Counted from the first letter of the stretch, positions 36,108 through 48,276 are shown. The stretch: 64,000 nucleotides of DNA from an uncultured Gammaproteobacteria bacterium (GCA_958295485.1 OY282354.1:2019417-2083416); one strand, 5' to 3'. Translations and numbers: made by a program. Notes: generated by a model from the letters alone, not told the origin.

Positions 36108-39100
36108 ATGGCAATTCCGGGAAGCAATTACGACGTGGCGATGACGAGCGTCGAAACCCAATCACCGGGGGGAGACGAACGCCCCAAAGCCAACTATGAT
36201 CAAATTGCCGACTACCTGACCGACGGCTACTGGGAGTGGGCTGGCGGTTCCCGCTACGCCTTTGACGTAGCGCCCGGCGGTACGCTGACTGCCGACATTA
36301 CCGGCCTGACCGCTGCCGGCCAGCAGCTTGCCCGTTGGGCGCTGGAGGCCTGGACTAACGTCACCGGCATCAACTTCCGGTTCGTTGAGGGTGACGCCGA
36401 CATCACCTTCGATGATGCAGAAGACGGCGCCTTTTCATACACAAATTCGTCGGGCAGCCAGATCATTTCCTCGCACGTCAATGTCTCGACGGACTGGCTT
36501 GATACCAACGGCTCAACGATTGACAGTTACAGCTTCTTCACCTATATCCACGAGATCGGCCACGCGCTCGGCCTGGGCCACTCGGGGCCCTACAACGGGA
36601 TTGGCGCCTATGGTATCGACAACGCATTCCCGGGCGACTCCTGGCAAGCGACGGTCATGTCCTACTTCGATCAGGACAATAACACCTATATCAATGCGAG
36701 CAATGCTTACGCCGTCACGCCGATGATCGCGGACATCATCGCGATCCAGAGCCTCTATGGCGTGCCTACTGACATCAATGCCGGCGATACCGTCTATGGT
36801 TCCCAGTCCAACCTGGACGGTTACCTGGGTCAGGTCTTCGCGCTGTGGACCGGTGAGGTTAATAACCCCGAGGCCTACCGCGGTGAAAATATTACGCTGA
36901 CCCTCTACGACACGGGTGGCCGCGACACGCTGAACCTGCGCGCGGATACCGCCGACCAGCGGATTGACTTGCGTCCGGAAGGCGTCTCTGACGTGTACGG
37001 ACTGGTGGGCAACCTGCTGATTGCGCGTGATACCTGGATTGAGGATGCCATTGCCGGGTCTGGCAACGACAAGGTGATTGGCAATGCCGTTGCGAATCGT
37101 CTGGTGGGGGGCGCCGGCAATGATGAGTTGTGGGGTAATGGCGGTGACGACGTGTTGGAAGGGGGCCTGGATAACGATGTGTTGGAGGGAGGCGCCGGCG
37201 CGGACCGGCTGCTTGGCGGCGCGGGCCTGGACACGGTGTCCTATAGCGGGTCGGACGCAGCGGTGACGGTGGACCTTGAGGCAGGCGCGGGAAAGGGCGG
37301 TCATGCCGAGGGCGATGTGATTGTGGATGTTGAGAACGTGCTGGGCTCTGGTTACGGGGACATGCTGATGGGTGATAGCGGCGCCAACCGGCTGTCCGGC
37401 GGTGGCGGTAGCGACGTATTGGAGGGGCGCGCGGGCGCGGACCGGCTGGATGGTGGCGCTGGCGTAGACACGGCGTCCTATAGCGGGTCGGACAAAGCGG
37501 TGACGGTGGACCTCGAGGCGGGCACGGGAAAGGAAGGCCATGCCGAGGGTGACGTGATTGTGGATGTTGAGAACGTGTTGGGGTCTGGCTACGGGGACGT
37601 GCTGAAGGGTGATAGCGGCGCCAACCGACTGTCCGGCGCTGACGGCAATGACGAGTTATCGGGCAGGGGTGGCGACGACGTGTTGGAAGGGGGCGCGGGC
37701 GCGGACCGGCTGCTTGGCGGGGGTGGTGACGACGTGCTGGAGGGAGGCGTCGGCGCAGACCGGCTGCTTGGCGGCGCGGGCCTGGACACGGTGTCTTATA
37801 GTGGATCGGACGAGGCGGTGACCGTGTACCTGTGGAAGGGCACGGGAGAGAGAGGCCATGCCGAGGGTGATGTGATTGTGGATGTTGAAAACGTGCTGGG
37901 GTCTGGTTACGGGGATGTGTTGGTGGGTAATAGCGGCGCCAACCGGCTGTCCGGTGGTGGCGGCGATGATCGGCTCCTGGGCAGGGGTGGCGACGACCTG
38001 TTGGAGGGAGACGCGGGCGCGGACCGGTTGCTTGGCGGCGCGGGCGACGACGTGCTGGAAGGGGGCGCGGGCGCAGACCGGCTGCTTGGCGGCGCGGGCC
38101 TGGACACGGTGTCCTATAGTGGATCGGACGAAGCGGTGACGGTGGATCTTGAGGCGGGCGCGGGAAAGAGAGGCCATGCGGAGGGCGATGTGATTGCCGG
38201 CATTGAGAACGTGACAGGGTCTGGTTACGGGGATGTACTGGGGGGTGATGACGGCGCCAATCGGCTGGACGGTGGTGACGGTGATGACATATTAGACGGG
38301 GGCGGGGGCGCCGATCGGTTGCTTGGCGGCGCGGGCGACGACGCGCTGGCGGGGGGCGCGGGCGCGGACCAGTTGCTTGGCGGCGCGGGCGACGACGTAC
38401 TGGCGGGGGGCGCGGGCGCGGACCGGCTGGACGGCGGCGCGGGCATGGACGCAGTGTCCTATAGCGCATCGGATGAAGCGGTGACGGTAGACCTCAAGGC
38501 GGGTACGGGAAAGGGAGGCCATACCGAGGGCGATGTGATTATTAATGTTGAGAACGTGGTCGGGTCCGATTACGGGGACGTGCTGGAAGGTAACGACGGC
38601 GGCAACCAGCTGTCCGGTGGCGGCGGTGATGACCGACTTTCGGGCAGGGGTGGCGACGACTTGTTGGAAGGAGGCGCGGGCGCGGACCGGCTGGAGGGTG
38701 GTCTTGGCGTGGACACGGTGTCCTATAGTGGGTCGGACGAAGCGGTGACGGTAGACCTCAAGGCGGGCGCGGGAGAGGGTGGTCATGCTGAGGGCGATAT
38801 GATTGCTGGCGTTGAGAACGTGCTGGGGTCTGGTTACGGGGATACGCTGAGGGGTGACGACGGCGGCAACCGGCTGGACGGCGATGATGGTAATGACATG
38901 TTGGACGGGGGCGCTGGCGCGGACCGATTGTATGGTGGCGCGGGCGTAGACACGGTGTCCTATAGTGGGTCGGACGGGGCGGTGACGGTGGACCTCGAGG
39001 CGGGCACGGGAAAGGGAGGCCATGCCGAGGGCGATGTGATTGTGGATGTTGAGAACGTGGTTGGGTCTGATTACGGGGACCTGTTGAGGAGTGGCGTCGG

Positions 39101-41849
39101 CGCTAATCGGCTGGACGGTGGCGCGGGCCTGGACACGGTGTCCTATAGTGGGTCGGACACAGCGGTGACAGTGGACCTCAAGGCGGGCACGGGAAAGAGA
39201 GGCCATGCGGAAGGCGATGTGATTGTTCAGGTTGAGAACGTGGTCGGATCCGGGTACGGGGACGTGCTGACAGGCGACGACGGCGGCAACCGGTTGTATG
39301 GTAGTGACGGTAACGACTTGTTGGAGGGAGGCGCCGGCGCGGACCGGCTGGATGGTGGTCTTGGCGTAGACACGGTGTCCTATAGTGGATCGGACGAAGC
39401 GGTGACGGTGGATCTCGGGGAAGGCACGGTGGTGGGCGGCCATGCCGAAGGTGATGTGATTGTTGACGTTGAGAACGTGCTGGGGTCTGGTTACAGGGAC
39501 GTGTTGGGGGGCGACGACGGCGCTAACCGGCTGTCCGGTAGCGGCGGCGATGACCGGCTTTCGGGCAGGGGCGGTAACGACGTGCTGGAGGGAGGCGCGG
39601 GCGCGGACCGGCTGGATGGTGGTCTTGGCGTGGACACGGTGTCCTATAGCGGGTCGGACGAGGCGGTGACAGTGGACCTCAAGGCGGGCACAGTAGAGGG
39701 AGGCCATGCCGAGGGTGATGTGATTGTTGACGTTGAGAACGTGCTGGGGTCTGGTTACGGGGACGTACTGAGGGGTGACAACGGCGCCAACCAGCTGTCC
39801 GGTGGCGGCGGCAATGACCGGCTTTCGGGCAGGGGTGGTAACGACGTGCTGGCGGGGGGCGCGGGCGCGGACCGGCTGGATGGTGGTCTTGGCGTGGACA
39901 CGGTGTCCTACAGTGGGTCGGACGAAGCGGTGACAGTGGACCTCGAGGTGGGCACGGGAAAGAGAGGCCATGCGGAGGGCGATGTGATTGTTGACGTTGA
40001 GAACGTGCTGGGGTCTGGTCATGGGGACGTGCTGAGGGGTGACAACGGCGCCAACCGACTATCCGGTGGAGGTGGCAATGACCGGCTTTCGGGCCAGGGT
40101 GGCGACGACGTGCTGGAGGGGGGCGCGGGCGCGGACCGACTGCTTGGCGGCGCGGGCGTGGACACGGTGTCCTACAGTGGGTCGGACGAAGCGGTGACAG
40201 TGGACCTCGAGGCGGGCGCGGGAAAGAGAGGCCATGCGGAGGGCGATGTGATTGTGGATGTTGAGAACGTGCTGGGGTCTGCATATGAGGATGTGTTGGA
40301 AGGTAACGACGACGGCAACCGGCTGTCCGGTGGTGGCGGTGATGACCGGCTTTCGGGCAGGGGCGGTGACGACGTGTTGGAGGGGGGCGCGGGCGCTGAC
40401 CAGCTGCTTGGCGGTGGTGGTGACGACGTGCTGGAGGGGGGCGCCGGCGCAGACCAACTGTTCGGTGATGCTGGTAAAGACGAGCTCCGGGGTGAGGGTG
40501 GTGACGACGTGCTGGAGGGGGGCGCGGGCGCGGATCAATTGGACGGCGGCGCGGGCGCGGACTGGGTGTCCTATAGTGGGTCGGACGAAGCGGTGACAGT
40601 GGACCTCGAGGCGGGCACAGGAAAGAGAGGCCATGCGGAGGGCGATGTAATTACCGATATTGAGAACGTAATCGGGTCTGAGTACGGGGATGTGTTGGAA
40701 GGTGACGGCAGCGCCAACCGGCTGTCCGGTGGTGGCGGTGATGACCGGCTTTCGGGCAGGGGCGGTAACGACGTGCTGGCGGGGGGCGCGGGCGCTGACC
40801 AGCTGGACGGTGGCGCCGGCGTAGATACGGTGTCCTATGCGGGGTCAGACGTGGCGGTGACGGTGGATCTCGAGGCGGGCACAGGAGAGGGAGGCCATGC
40901 GGAGGGCGATGTGATTACCGATATTGAGAACATAATCGGGTCTGATCACGATGATTTTCTGACCGGTAACGACAGCGCCAATCGGCTGGATGGCGGCGCG
41001 GGCGTGGACTGGGTGTCCTATAGTGGGTCAGACGAAGCGGTGATGGTGGACCTGGAAGCGGGCACAGGAGAGGGAGGCCATGCGGAGGGCGATGTGATTA
41101 CCAATATTGAGGACATGGTCGGGTCTCGTTACGGAGATGCGCTGAGGGGCGACGACGGCAGCAACGGATTGGTCGGGGGCGCCGGCAATGATGAGCTCTG
41201 GGGTGGCGCCGGTAATGACCGGCTTTGGGGTGATGACGGCGATGACCGGCTTTCAGGTGATAGTGGTAATGACTCATTGCAGGGGGGCGCCGGCGATGAT
41301 CGGCTTTTGGGCGGCGCCGGTGATGACTGGCTTTGGGGTGGTGACGACAACGACAGGCTTTCGGGTAGCGCCGGCGATGATTGGCTCACGGGTGATGCCG
41401 GCAATGATCGGCTTTCGGGTGGTAGTGGCAACGACCTGTTGCAGGGGGGCGCCGGCGATGACGAACTTCGGGGTGGCGCCGGTGATGACGAGCTTTGGGG
41501 TGATGACGAGTTTTCGGGTGATGACGGCGGTATCTCTCTTTGGGGTGGCGCCGGCAATGACGATCCCTCGGATGGCGTCGGTGGCGATGGCGTACTCATA
41601 TTCGATTTTGGACGTGGCAACGACGTATTCATATTCGATTTTGGACATGGCGACGATATTATTGTCGACTTTACCGATGGCGAGGACCTGATCGACCTCA
41701 GCGCCTTCGGTCTGTCGGGCTTTGATGAACTCGTCGTATCATCCGATTCATACGGCGTTACGATAGACTTGGTGGCTCATGGCGGGGGAACAATTGAGCT
41801 TGGGGGCTTCGATATCGCCGACCTGGACGCGGGAGACTTCCTGTTCTGA
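36108..41849 (+). CDS. Giant RTX serralysin-type metalloprotease 2
   Basis: A 1913-aa paralogue with the same layout. [11 protein letters not shown] starts at His148 (followed by SGPYNG rather than AGPYNG) and the Met-turn is VMSYF. The stalk has 15 GHAEGDVI modules. Modules 5-13 are colinear with those of gene 3, down to shared rare variants ([40 protein letters not shown]), which points to recent duplication or gene conversion. The tail has dense short RTX repeats ([16 protein letters not shown]), then two tandem IFDFG-type strands before the C-terminal secretion-like domain. Confidence 0.88.
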   Translation: MAIPGSNYDVAMTSVETQSPGGDERPKANYDQIADYLTDGYWEWAGGSRYAFDVAPGGTLTADITGLTAAGQQLARWALEAWTNVTGINFRFVEGDADITFDDAEDGAFSYTNSSGSQIISSHVNVSTDWLDTNGSTIDSYSFFTYIHEIGHALGLGHSGPYNGIGAYGIDNAFPGDSWQATVMSYFDQDNNTYINASNAYAVTPMIADIIAIQSLYGVPTDINAGDTVYGSQSNLDGYLGQVFALWTGEVNNPEAYRGENITLTLYDTGGRDTLNLRADTADQRIDLRPEGVSDVYGLVGNLLIARDTWIEDAIAGSGNDKVIGNAVANRLVGGAGNDELWGNGGDDVLEGGLDNDVLEGGAGADRLLGGAGLDTVSYSGSDAAVTVDLEAGAGKGGHAEGDVIVDVENVLGSGYGDMLMGDSGANRLSGGGGSDVLEGRAGADRLDGGAGVDTASYSGSDKAVTVDLEAGTGKEGHAEGDVIVDVENVLGSGYGDVLKGDSGANRLSGADGNDELSGRGGDDVLEGGAGADRLLGGGGDDVLEGGVGADRLLGGAGLDTVSYSGSDEAVTVYLWKGTGERGHAEGDVIVDVENVLGSGYGDVLVGNSGANRLSGGGGDDRLLGRGGDDLLEGDAGADRLLGGAGDDVLEGGAGADRLLGGAGLDTVSYSGSDEAVTVDLEAGAGKRGHAEGDVIAGIENVTGSGYGDVLGGDDGANRLDGGDGDDILDGGGGADRLLGGAGDDALAGGAGADQLLGGAGDDVLAGGAGADRLDGGAGMDAVSYSASDEAVTVDLKAGTGKGGHTEGDVIINVENVVGSDYGDVLEGNDGGNQLSGGGGDDRLSGRGGDDLLEGGAGADRLEGGLGVDTVSYSGSDEAVTVDLKAGAGEGGHAEGDMIAGVENVLGSGYGDTLRGDDGGNRLDGDDGNDMLDGGAGADRLYGGAGVDTVSYSGSDGAVTVDLEAGTGKGGHAEGDVIVDVENVVGSDYGDLLRSGVGANRLDGGAGLDTVSYSGSDTAVTVDLKAGTGKRGHAEGDVIVQVENVVGSGYGDVLTGDDGGNRLYGSDGNDLLEGGAGADRLDGGLGVDTVSYSGSDEAVTVDLGEGTVVGGHAEGDVIVDVENVLGSGYRDVLGGDDGANRLSGSGGDDRLSGRGGNDVLEGGAGADRLDGGLGVDTVSYSGSDEAVTVDLKAGTVEGGHAEGDVIVDVENVLGSGYGDVLRGDNGANQLSGGGGNDRLSGRGGNDVLAGGAGADRLDGGLGVDTVSYSGSDEAVTVDLEVGTGKRGHAEGDVIVDVENVLGSGHGDVLRGDNGANRLSGGGGNDRLSGQGGDDVLEGGAGADRLLGGAGVDTVSYSGSDEAVTVDLEAGAGKRGHAEGDVIVDVENVLGSAYEDVLEGNDDGNRLSGGGGDDRLSGRGGDDVLEGGAGADQLLGGGGDDVLEGGAGADQLFGDAGKDELRGEGGDDVLEGGAGADQLDGGAGADWVSYSGSDEAVTVDLEAGTGKRGHAEGDVITDIENVIGSEYGDVLEGDGSANRLSGGGGDDRLSGRGGNDVLAGGAGADQLDGGAGVDTVSYAGSDVAVTVDLEAGTGEGGHAEGDVITDIENIIGSDHDDFLTGNDSANRLDGGAGVDWVSYSGSDEAVMVDLEAGTGEGGHAEGDVITNIEDMVGSRYGDALRGDDGSNGLVGGAGNDELWGGAGNDRLWGDDGDDRLSGDSGNDSLQGGAGDDRLLGGAGDDWLWGGDDNDRLSGSAGDDWLTGDAGNDRLSGGSGNDLLQGGAGDDELRGGAGDDELWGDDEFSGDDGGISLWGGAGNDDPSDGVGGDGVLIFDFGRGNDVFIFDFGHGDDIIVDFTDGEDLIDLSAFGLSGFDELVVSSDSYGVTIDLVAHGGGTIELGGFDIADLDAGDFLF

Positions 41850-41975
41850 CCCGGTGTCAGGCGGTGAGCGCCTGTCGCAACGGATATTGCTCTACCTCTG
41901 TTTTGCTCAAGGCCGAAGGGAAGGGAACTCTCGTGCATATGCGTTGTCGCAATAGATATTGCCCCACACCATATT

Positions 41976-44900
41976 TTGTTCAACCTGCCTTCCAACAGCA
42001 AAGGAAAAACAGACATGAGAATTCCGAAAAGTGATTACAACGTAGCAGTGACAGACGTCGAAACCCAATCACCGGGTTACTGCCTTTGTTGTGGTGTAAG
42101 CCATCACAACAGCGTAGCGGTGACGGGCGTCGAAGCCCAATCACCGGAGGGAGACGAACGCCCCAAAGCCAACTATGATCGAATTGCCGACTACCTCACC
42201 GACGGCTTTGCGGAGTGGGTTGGCGCCTCCCGTTACTCCTTCGACGTGGCGCCCGGCGGTACGCTGACTGCCGACATTACCGGTCTGACCGCCGCCGGCC
42301 AGCAGCTTGCCCGTTGGGCGCTGGAGGCCTGGACTAACGTCAGCGGCATCAACTTCCGGTTCGTTGAGGGTGACGCCGACATCACCTTCGATGATGAGGA
42401 AAACGGCGCCTTTGCATTAGCAAATACGTCAGGCAGCCAGCTCATTTCCTCGCACGTCAATATCTCGACGACCTGGCTCGAGACCCTTGGCTCAACGATT
42501 GACAGTTACAGCTTTCAAACCTACGTCCACGAGATCGGTCACGCGCTCGGCCTGGGCCACGCGGGGCCTTACAACGGAGCTGGCGACTACGGCGCCGACA
42601 ACATATTCCCGGGCGACTCCTGGCAGGCGACGGTCATGTCCTACTTCAATCAGGAGAGTAACACCTATATCAATGCGAGCCTTGCTTACGCCGTCACGCC
42701 GATGATCGCGGACATCATCGCGATCCAGAACCTTTATGGCGTGCCCACTGACATCAATGCCGGTGATACCGTCTATGGTTCCCAGTCCAACCTGGACGGT
42801 TACCTGGGTCAGGTCTTTGCGCTGTGGACCGGTGAGGTTAATAACCCCGAGGCCTACAGCGGTGAAAATATTACGCTGACCCTCTACGACACGGGCGGCC
42901 GCGACACGCTGAACCTGCGCGCGGATACCGCCGACCAGCGGATTGACTTGCGTCCGGAAGGCATTTCTGACGTGTACGGACTGGTGGGCAACGTGGTGAT
43001 TGCGCGTGATACCTGGATTGAGGATGCCATTGCCGGGTCTGGCAACGACAAGGTGATTGGCAATGCCGTTGTGAATCGTCTGGTGGGGGGCGCGGGCAAT
43101 GATGAGTTGTGGGGTAATGGCGGTGACGACGTGTTGGAAGGGGGCCTGGATAACGATGTGTTGGAAGGGGGCGCGGGCGCGGACCGGCTACTTGGCGGCG
43201 CGGGCATGGACACGGCGTCCTATAGCGGGTCGGACGCAGCGGTGACGGTGGACCTTGAGGCAGGCGCGGGAAAGGGCGGCCATGCCGAGGGTGATGTGAT
43301 TGTGGATGTTGAGAACGTGCTGGGCTCTGGTTACGGGGACGTGCTGAAGGGTGATAGCGGCGCCAACCGGCTATCCGGCGGTGGCGGTAGCGACGTGCTG
43401 GAGGGGCGCGCGGGCGCAGACCGGCTGGATGGTGGTCTTGGCGCAGACACGGTGTCCTATAGTGGGTCGGACGCAGCGGTAACGGTGGACCTCAAGGCGG
43501 GCACGGGAAAGGGCGGCCATGCCGAGGGTGACGTGATTGTGGATGTTGAGAACGTATTGGGGTCTGGTTACGGGGACGTGCTGAGAGGTAATGACGACGC
43601 CAACCGACTGTCTGGCGCTGACGGCAATGACGAGTTATCGGGCAGGGGTGGCGACGACGTGTTGGAGGGGGGCGCGGGCGCGGACCGACTGCTTGGCGGG
43701 GATGGCGACGACGTGCTGGAGGGAGGCGTTGGCGCGGACCGGCTGCTTGGCGGCGCGGGCCTGGACACGGTGTCTTATAGTGGATCGGACGGGGCGGTGA
43801 CCGTGTATCTGTGGAAGGGCATGGGGGGGAGAGGTCATGCCGAGGGGGATGTGATTGTCGATGTTGAGAACGTGCTGGGGTCTGGTTACGGGGATTTGCT
43901 GGTGGGTGATAGCGGCGCCAATCGGCTGTCCGGCGCCGGCGGCAATGACCGGCTCCTGGGCAGGGGTGGCGACGACGTGTTGGAGGGGGGCGCGGGCGCG
44001 GACCGGCTGCTTGGCGGCGCGGGCGACGACGTGCTGGAAGGGGGCGTCGGCGCGGACCAGCTGCTTGGCGGCGCGGGCCGGGACACGGTGTCCTATAGTG
44101 GGTCGGACGAAGCGGTGACGGTGGACCTCGAGGCGGGCACGGTGGCGGGAGGTCATGCCGAGGGTGATGTGATTGCCAGCATTGAGAACGTGTTGGGATC
44201 TGGTTACGGGGATATGTTGATGGGTAATGACGGCGCCAATCGGCTGGACGGTGGTGATGGTAATGACATGTTGGACGGGGGGCTTGGCGCCGATCAGCTG
44301 CTTGGCGGTGGCGGTGACGATGTACTGAAGGGGGGCGCGGGCGCGGACCGGCTGCTTGGCGGTGATGGTAACGACGCGCTGGAGGGGGGCGCGGGCGCGG
44401 ACCGGTTGCTTGGCGGTGATGGTAACGACGCGCTGGAGGGGGGCGCGGGCGCGGATCGGTTGCGTGGCAGTGGTGGCGACGACATGCTGGATGGGGGCGC
44501 AGGCGCAGACCAGCTGGACGGCGGCGCGGGCATGGACACAGTGTCCTATAGTGGATCGGATGAAGCGGTGACGGTAGACCTCGAGGCGGGTACGGGAAAG
44601 GGAGGCCATGCTGAGGACGATGTCATTGCGGGTATTGAGAACGTGGTCGGGTCCGATTACGGGGACGTGCTGGAGGGTAACGACGGCGCCAACCAGCTGT
44701 CCGGTGGAGGCGGCGATGACCGGCTTTCGGGCAGGGGTGGCGACGACTTGTTGGAAGGGGGCGCGGGCGCGGACCGGCTGGAGGGTGGTCTTGGCGTGGA
44801 CACGGTGTCCTATAGTGGGTCGGACGAAGCGGTGACGGTAGACCTCAAGGCGGGCGCGGGAGAGGGTGGTCATGCTGAGGGCGATATGATTGCTGGCGTT

Positions 44901-47900
44901 GAGAACGTGCTGGGGTCTGGTTATGGGGATACGCTGAGGGGTGACGACGGCGACAACCGGCTGGACGGCGGTGATGGTAATGACATGTTGGACGGGGGCG
45001 CTGGCGCGGACCGATTGTATGGTGGCGCGGGCGTAGACACGGTATCCTATAGTGGGTCGGACGGGGCGGTGACGGTGGACCTCGAGGCGGGCACGGGAAA
45101 GGGAGGCCATGCCGAGGGCGATGTGATTGTGGATGTTGAGAACGTGGTCGGGTCCGATTACGGGGATCTGTTGAGGGGTGGCGTCGGCGCTAATCGGCTG
45201 GACGGTGGCGCGGGCGTAGACACGGTGTCCTATAGTGGGTCGGACGCAGCGGTGACAGTGAACCTCGAGACGGGCACGGGCAAGAGAGGCCATGCGGAAG
45301 GCGATGTGATTGTTCAGGTTGAGAACGTGGTCGGATCCGGGTACGGGGACGTGTTGACAGGCGACGACGGCGGCAACCGGTTGTATGGTAGTGACGGTAA
45401 CGACTTGTTGGAGGGGGGCGCCGGCGCGGACCGGCTGGATGGTGGTCTTGGCGTGGACACGGTGTCCTATAGTGGGTCGGACGAAGCGGTGACAGTGGAC
45501 CTCGAGGCGGGCACGGTGGTGGGCGGCCATGCCGAAGGTGATGTGATTGTTGACATTGAAAACGCGACAGGGTCTGGTTACAGGGACGCGCTGATGGGTG
45601 ACAATAGCGCCAACCGACTGTCCGGTGGTGGCGGCGATGATCGGCTTTCGGGCAGGGGCGGTAACGACGTGCTGGAGGGGGGCGCGGGCGCGGACCGGCT
45701 GGATGGCGGTCTTGGCGTGGACACGGTTTCCTATAGCGGGTCGGACGAGGCGGTGACGGTAGACCTCGAGGCGGGCACAGTAGAGGGAGGCCATGCCGAA
45801 GGTGACGTGATTGTGGATATTGAGAACGTGCTGGGGTCTGGTTACGGGGACGTGCTGAGGGGTGACAACGGCGCCAACCGGCTGTCCGGTGGCGGCGGCA
45901 ATGACCGGCTTTCGGGCCGGGGTGGCGACGACGTGCTGGTGGGGGGCGCGGGGCGCGACCGGCTGCTTGGCGGCGCGGGCCTGGACACGGTGTCCTACAG
46001 TGGGTCGGACGAAGCGGTGACAGTGGATCTCGAGGCGGGCACGGGAAAGAGAGGCCATGCGGAGGGCGATGTGATTGTTGACGTTGAGAACGTGCTGGGA
46101 TCTGGTTATGGGGACGTGCTGAGGGGTGACAACGGCGCCAACCGACTATCCGGTGGTGGCGGCAATGACCGGCTTTCGGGCCGGGGTGGCGACGACGTGC
46201 TGGTGGGGGGCGTTGGCGCGGACCAACTGCTTGGCGGCGCGGGCGCGGACTGGGCGTCCTATAGTGGGTCGGACGAAGCGGTGACAGTGGACCTCGAGGC
46301 GGGCACGGGAAAGGGCGGCCATGCGGAGGGCGACGTGATTGTGGATGTTGAGAACGTGCTGGGGTCTGGACATGAGGATGTATTGGAAGGTAACGACGGC
46401 GCCAACCGGCTGTCCGGTGGTGGCGGCAATGACCGGCTTTCGGGCAGGGGCGGTGACGACGTATTGGAGGGGGGCGCGGGCGCAGACTGGCTGAGTGGCG
46501 GTGGTGGTGACGACGTGCTGGAGGGGGGCGCGGGCGCTGACCAACTGTTCGGTGATGCTGGTAGAGACGAGCTCCAGGGTGGGGATGGTGACGACGTGCT
46601 GGAGGGGGGCGCGGGCGCGGACCAGCTGGACGGCGGCGCGGGCGCGGACTGGGTGTCCTATAGTGGGTCGGACGAAGCGGTGACGGTGGACCTCGAGGCG
46701 GGCACAGGAAAGAGAGGCCATGCGGAGGGCGATGTAATTACCGCTATTGAGAACGTAATCGGGTCTGAGCACGAGGATGTGTTGGAAGGTGACGGCAGCG
46801 CCAACCGGCTGTCCGGTGGTGACGGCGATGACCGGCTTTCGGGCAGGGGCGGTAACGACGTGCTGGCGGGGGGCGCGGGCGCGGATCAGCTGGACGGCGG
46901 CGGCGGCGTAGATACGGTGTCCTATGCGGGGTCAGACTTGGCGGTGACGGTGGATCTCGGGAAGGGCACAGGACAGTGGGGCCATGCGGAGGGCGATGTG
47001 ATTACCGGTATTGAGAACGTAATCGGGTCTGAGTCAGATGATCTTCTGATAGGTGACGACGGCGCTAATCGGCTGGAGGGTGGTGACGGCTCGGATGATC
47101 TCCGGGGCGGCGCCGGCGATGATGAACTCTGGGGTGGCGAGGGCTCTGACTTTCTCTTCGGTGGCGCCGGCGCTGACAAACTCCAGGGTGGCGCTAATGT
47201 AGACAGGGTGTTCTACGAGGAGTCGGACGAAGCGGTGATGGTGAATCTCGGGGAGGGCACGGCAAAGGGCGGCCATGCGGAGGGCGATGTGATTATCGAT
47301 ATTGAGGACATAGTCGGGTCTGAGCACGGGGATTTTCTGGTGGGTAACGATGTCACCAATTACCTGTTCGGCAATGCCGGCGATGACGAGCTTCGGGGTG
47401 GCGGCGGCGATGACTGGCTTTTGGGTGATGACGGCGATGACCGGCTTTTGGGTGGTGGTGACAACGACCAGTTGGAGGGGGGCGCCGGCGATGACGCTCT
47501 CTGGGGTGATGATGGCAATGACAGTCTCTGGGGAGGCGCTGGCAATGACCGGCTTTCGGGTGGTAGTGGTGGCGACCTGTTACAGGGGGGCGCCGGCGCG
47601 GACCGGCTGGATGGCGGCGCGGGCGTGGACGCGGTGGTATACGGCGCGTCGGACGAAGCGGTGACAGTGGATCTCGGGAAGGGCACAGCAAAGGGCGGCC
47701 ATGCGGAGGGCGATGTGATTATCGGTATTGAGGACGTAATCGGGTCTGGTTACGGGGATTTGCTGGTGGGCGATGATAATACCAATCACCTGTACGGTAA
47801 TGCCGGCGATGACGAGCTTTGGGGTGGCGGCGGCGATGACACTCTCTGGGGTGATGCCGGCAACGACCGGCTTTCGGGTGGAGGCGGTGACGACGTATTC

Positions 47901-48158
47901 AGATTCAATTTTGACCATGGCGACGATATTATTATAGACTTTACCGATGGCGAGGACCTGATCGACCTCAGCGTCTTCGTCACTGGTGGTGACCTGCTCG
48001 ACCCCGACTTCGTCCCCCTGCTGAGCTTTGATGAACTCGTCGTATCGTCCGATTCGGACGGTATTACGATCGACCTGACGGCTCATCTCGGGGGAACGAT
48101 CCGGCTTGAGGGCTTCGATATCGCCGACCTGGACGCGGGCGACTTCCTGCTCGCCTGA
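41976..48158 (+). CDS. Giant RTX serralysin-type metalloprotease 3 (longest)
   Basis: At 2060 aa this is the largest of the five, with 16 modules. The N-terminus carries an extra segment of about 37 aa: the motif VAVT-VE-QSP occurs twice, separated by GYCLCCGVSHHNS, a Cys/His-rich insert absent from the others. This shifts the zinc motif [11 protein letters not shown] to His185. The conserved leader seen at genes 1, 2, 4 and 5 is absent. Instead the 126-bp gap continues the 3' region of gene 2 and supplies a different ribosome-binding site (AAGGAAAAA). The end carries a longer linker (VTGGDLLDPDFVPLL) before the last strands, shared with gene 4. Confidence 0.88.
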   Translation: MFNLPSNSKGKTDMRIPKSDYNVAVTDVETQSPGYCLCCGVSHHNSVAVTGVEAQSPEGDERPKANYDRIADYLTDGFAEWVGASRYSFDVAPGGTLTADITGLTAAGQQLARWALEAWTNVSGINFRFVEGDADITFDDEENGAFALANTSGSQLISSHVNISTTWLETLGSTIDSYSFQTYVHEIGHALGLGHAGPYNGAGDYGADNIFPGDSWQATVMSYFNQESNTYINASLAYAVTPMIADIIAIQNLYGVPTDINAGDTVYGSQSNLDGYLGQVFALWTGEVNNPEAYSGENITLTLYDTGGRDTLNLRADTADQRIDLRPEGISDVYGLVGNVVIARDTWIEDAIAGSGNDKVIGNAVVNRLVGGAGNDELWGNGGDDVLEGGLDNDVLEGGAGADRLLGGAGMDTASYSGSDAAVTVDLEAGAGKGGHAEGDVIVDVENVLGSGYGDVLKGDSGANRLSGGGGSDVLEGRAGADRLDGGLGADTVSYSGSDAAVTVDLKAGTGKGGHAEGDVIVDVENVLGSGYGDVLRGNDDANRLSGADGNDELSGRGGDDVLEGGAGADRLLGGDGDDVLEGGVGADRLLGGAGLDTVSYSGSDGAVTVYLWKGMGGRGHAEGDVIVDVENVLGSGYGDLLVGDSGANRLSGAGGNDRLLGRGGDDVLEGGAGADRLLGGAGDDVLEGGVGADQLLGGAGRDTVSYSGSDEAVTVDLEAGTVAGGHAEGDVIASIENVLGSGYGDMLMGNDGANRLDGGDGNDMLDGGLGADQLLGGGGDDVLKGGAGADRLLGGDGNDALEGGAGADRLLGGDGNDALEGGAGADRLRGSGGDDMLDGGAGADQLDGGAGMDTVSYSGSDEAVTVDLEAGTGKGGHAEDDVIAGIENVVGSDYGDVLEGNDGANQLSGGGGDDRLSGRGGDDLLEGGAGADRLEGGLGVDTVSYSGSDEAVTVDLKAGAGEGGHAEGDMIAGVENVLGSGYGDTLRGDDGDNRLDGGDGNDMLDGGAGADRLYGGAGVDTVSYSGSDGAVTVDLEAGTGKGGHAEGDVIVDVENVVGSDYGDLLRGGVGANRLDGGAGVDTVSYSGSDAAVTVNLETGTGKRGHAEGDVIVQVENVVGSGYGDVLTGDDGGNRLYGSDGNDLLEGGAGADRLDGGLGVDTVSYSGSDEAVTVDLEAGTVVGGHAEGDVIVDIENATGSGYRDALMGDNSANRLSGGGGDDRLSGRGGNDVLEGGAGADRLDGGLGVDTVSYSGSDEAVTVDLEAGTVEGGHAEGDVIVDIENVLGSGYGDVLRGDNGANRLSGGGGNDRLSGRGGDDVLVGGAGRDRLLGGAGLDTVSYSGSDEAVTVDLEAGTGKRGHAEGDVIVDVENVLGSGYGDVLRGDNGANRLSGGGGNDRLSGRGGDDVLVGGVGADQLLGGAGADWASYSGSDEAVTVDLEAGTGKGGHAEGDVIVDVENVLGSGHEDVLEGNDGANRLSGGGGNDRLSGRGGDDVLEGGAGADWLSGGGGDDVLEGGAGADQLFGDAGRDELQGGDGDDVLEGGAGADQLDGGAGADWVSYSGSDEAVTVDLEAGTGKRGHAEGDVITAIENVIGSEHEDVLEGDGSANRLSGGDGDDRLSGRGGNDVLAGGAGADQLDGGGGVDTVSYAGSDLAVTVDLGKGTGQWGHAEGDVITGIENVIGSESDDLLIGDDGANRLEGGDGSDDLRGGAGDDELWGGEGSDFLFGGAGADKLQGGANVDRVFYEESDEAVMVNLGEGTAKGGHAEGDVIIDIEDIVGSEHGDFLVGNDVTNYLFGNAGDDELRGGGGDDWLLGDDGDDRLLGGGDNDQLEGGAGDDALWGDDGNDSLWGGAGNDRLSGGSGGDLLQGGAGADRLDGGAGVDAVVYGASDEAVTVDLGKGTAKGGHAEGDVIIGIEDVIGSGYGDLLVGDDNTNHLYGNAGDDELWGGGGDDTLWGDAGNDRLSGGGGDDVFRFNFDHGDDIIIDFTDGEDLIDLSVFVTGGDLLDPDFVPLLSFDELVVSSDSDGITIDLTAHLGGTIRLEGFDIADLDAGDFLLA

Positions 48159-48199
48159 ACCCGCAACAGGCGGTAAGCGCCGGATATTGCTCTACCTCT

Positions 48200-48276
48200 A
48201 TGCGGTATTTGCAAATGAATATGGGAGACCTGAAGTCTTATCCTGCGAGGATAATCATGCAGGTTTGCCCGTCGAG
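48200..48276 (+). pseudogene. Broken 5' fragment of qor before protease gene 4
   Basis: The frame reads AVFANEYGRPEVLSCEDNHAG, matching AVFVNEYGGPEVLSWEDNHVG at the start of qor (57887). There is no start codon and the reading runs into the leader of gene 4 after about 27 codons. The junction lies in a short gcccg stretch, as in the copy at 35919. Confidence 0.85.
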
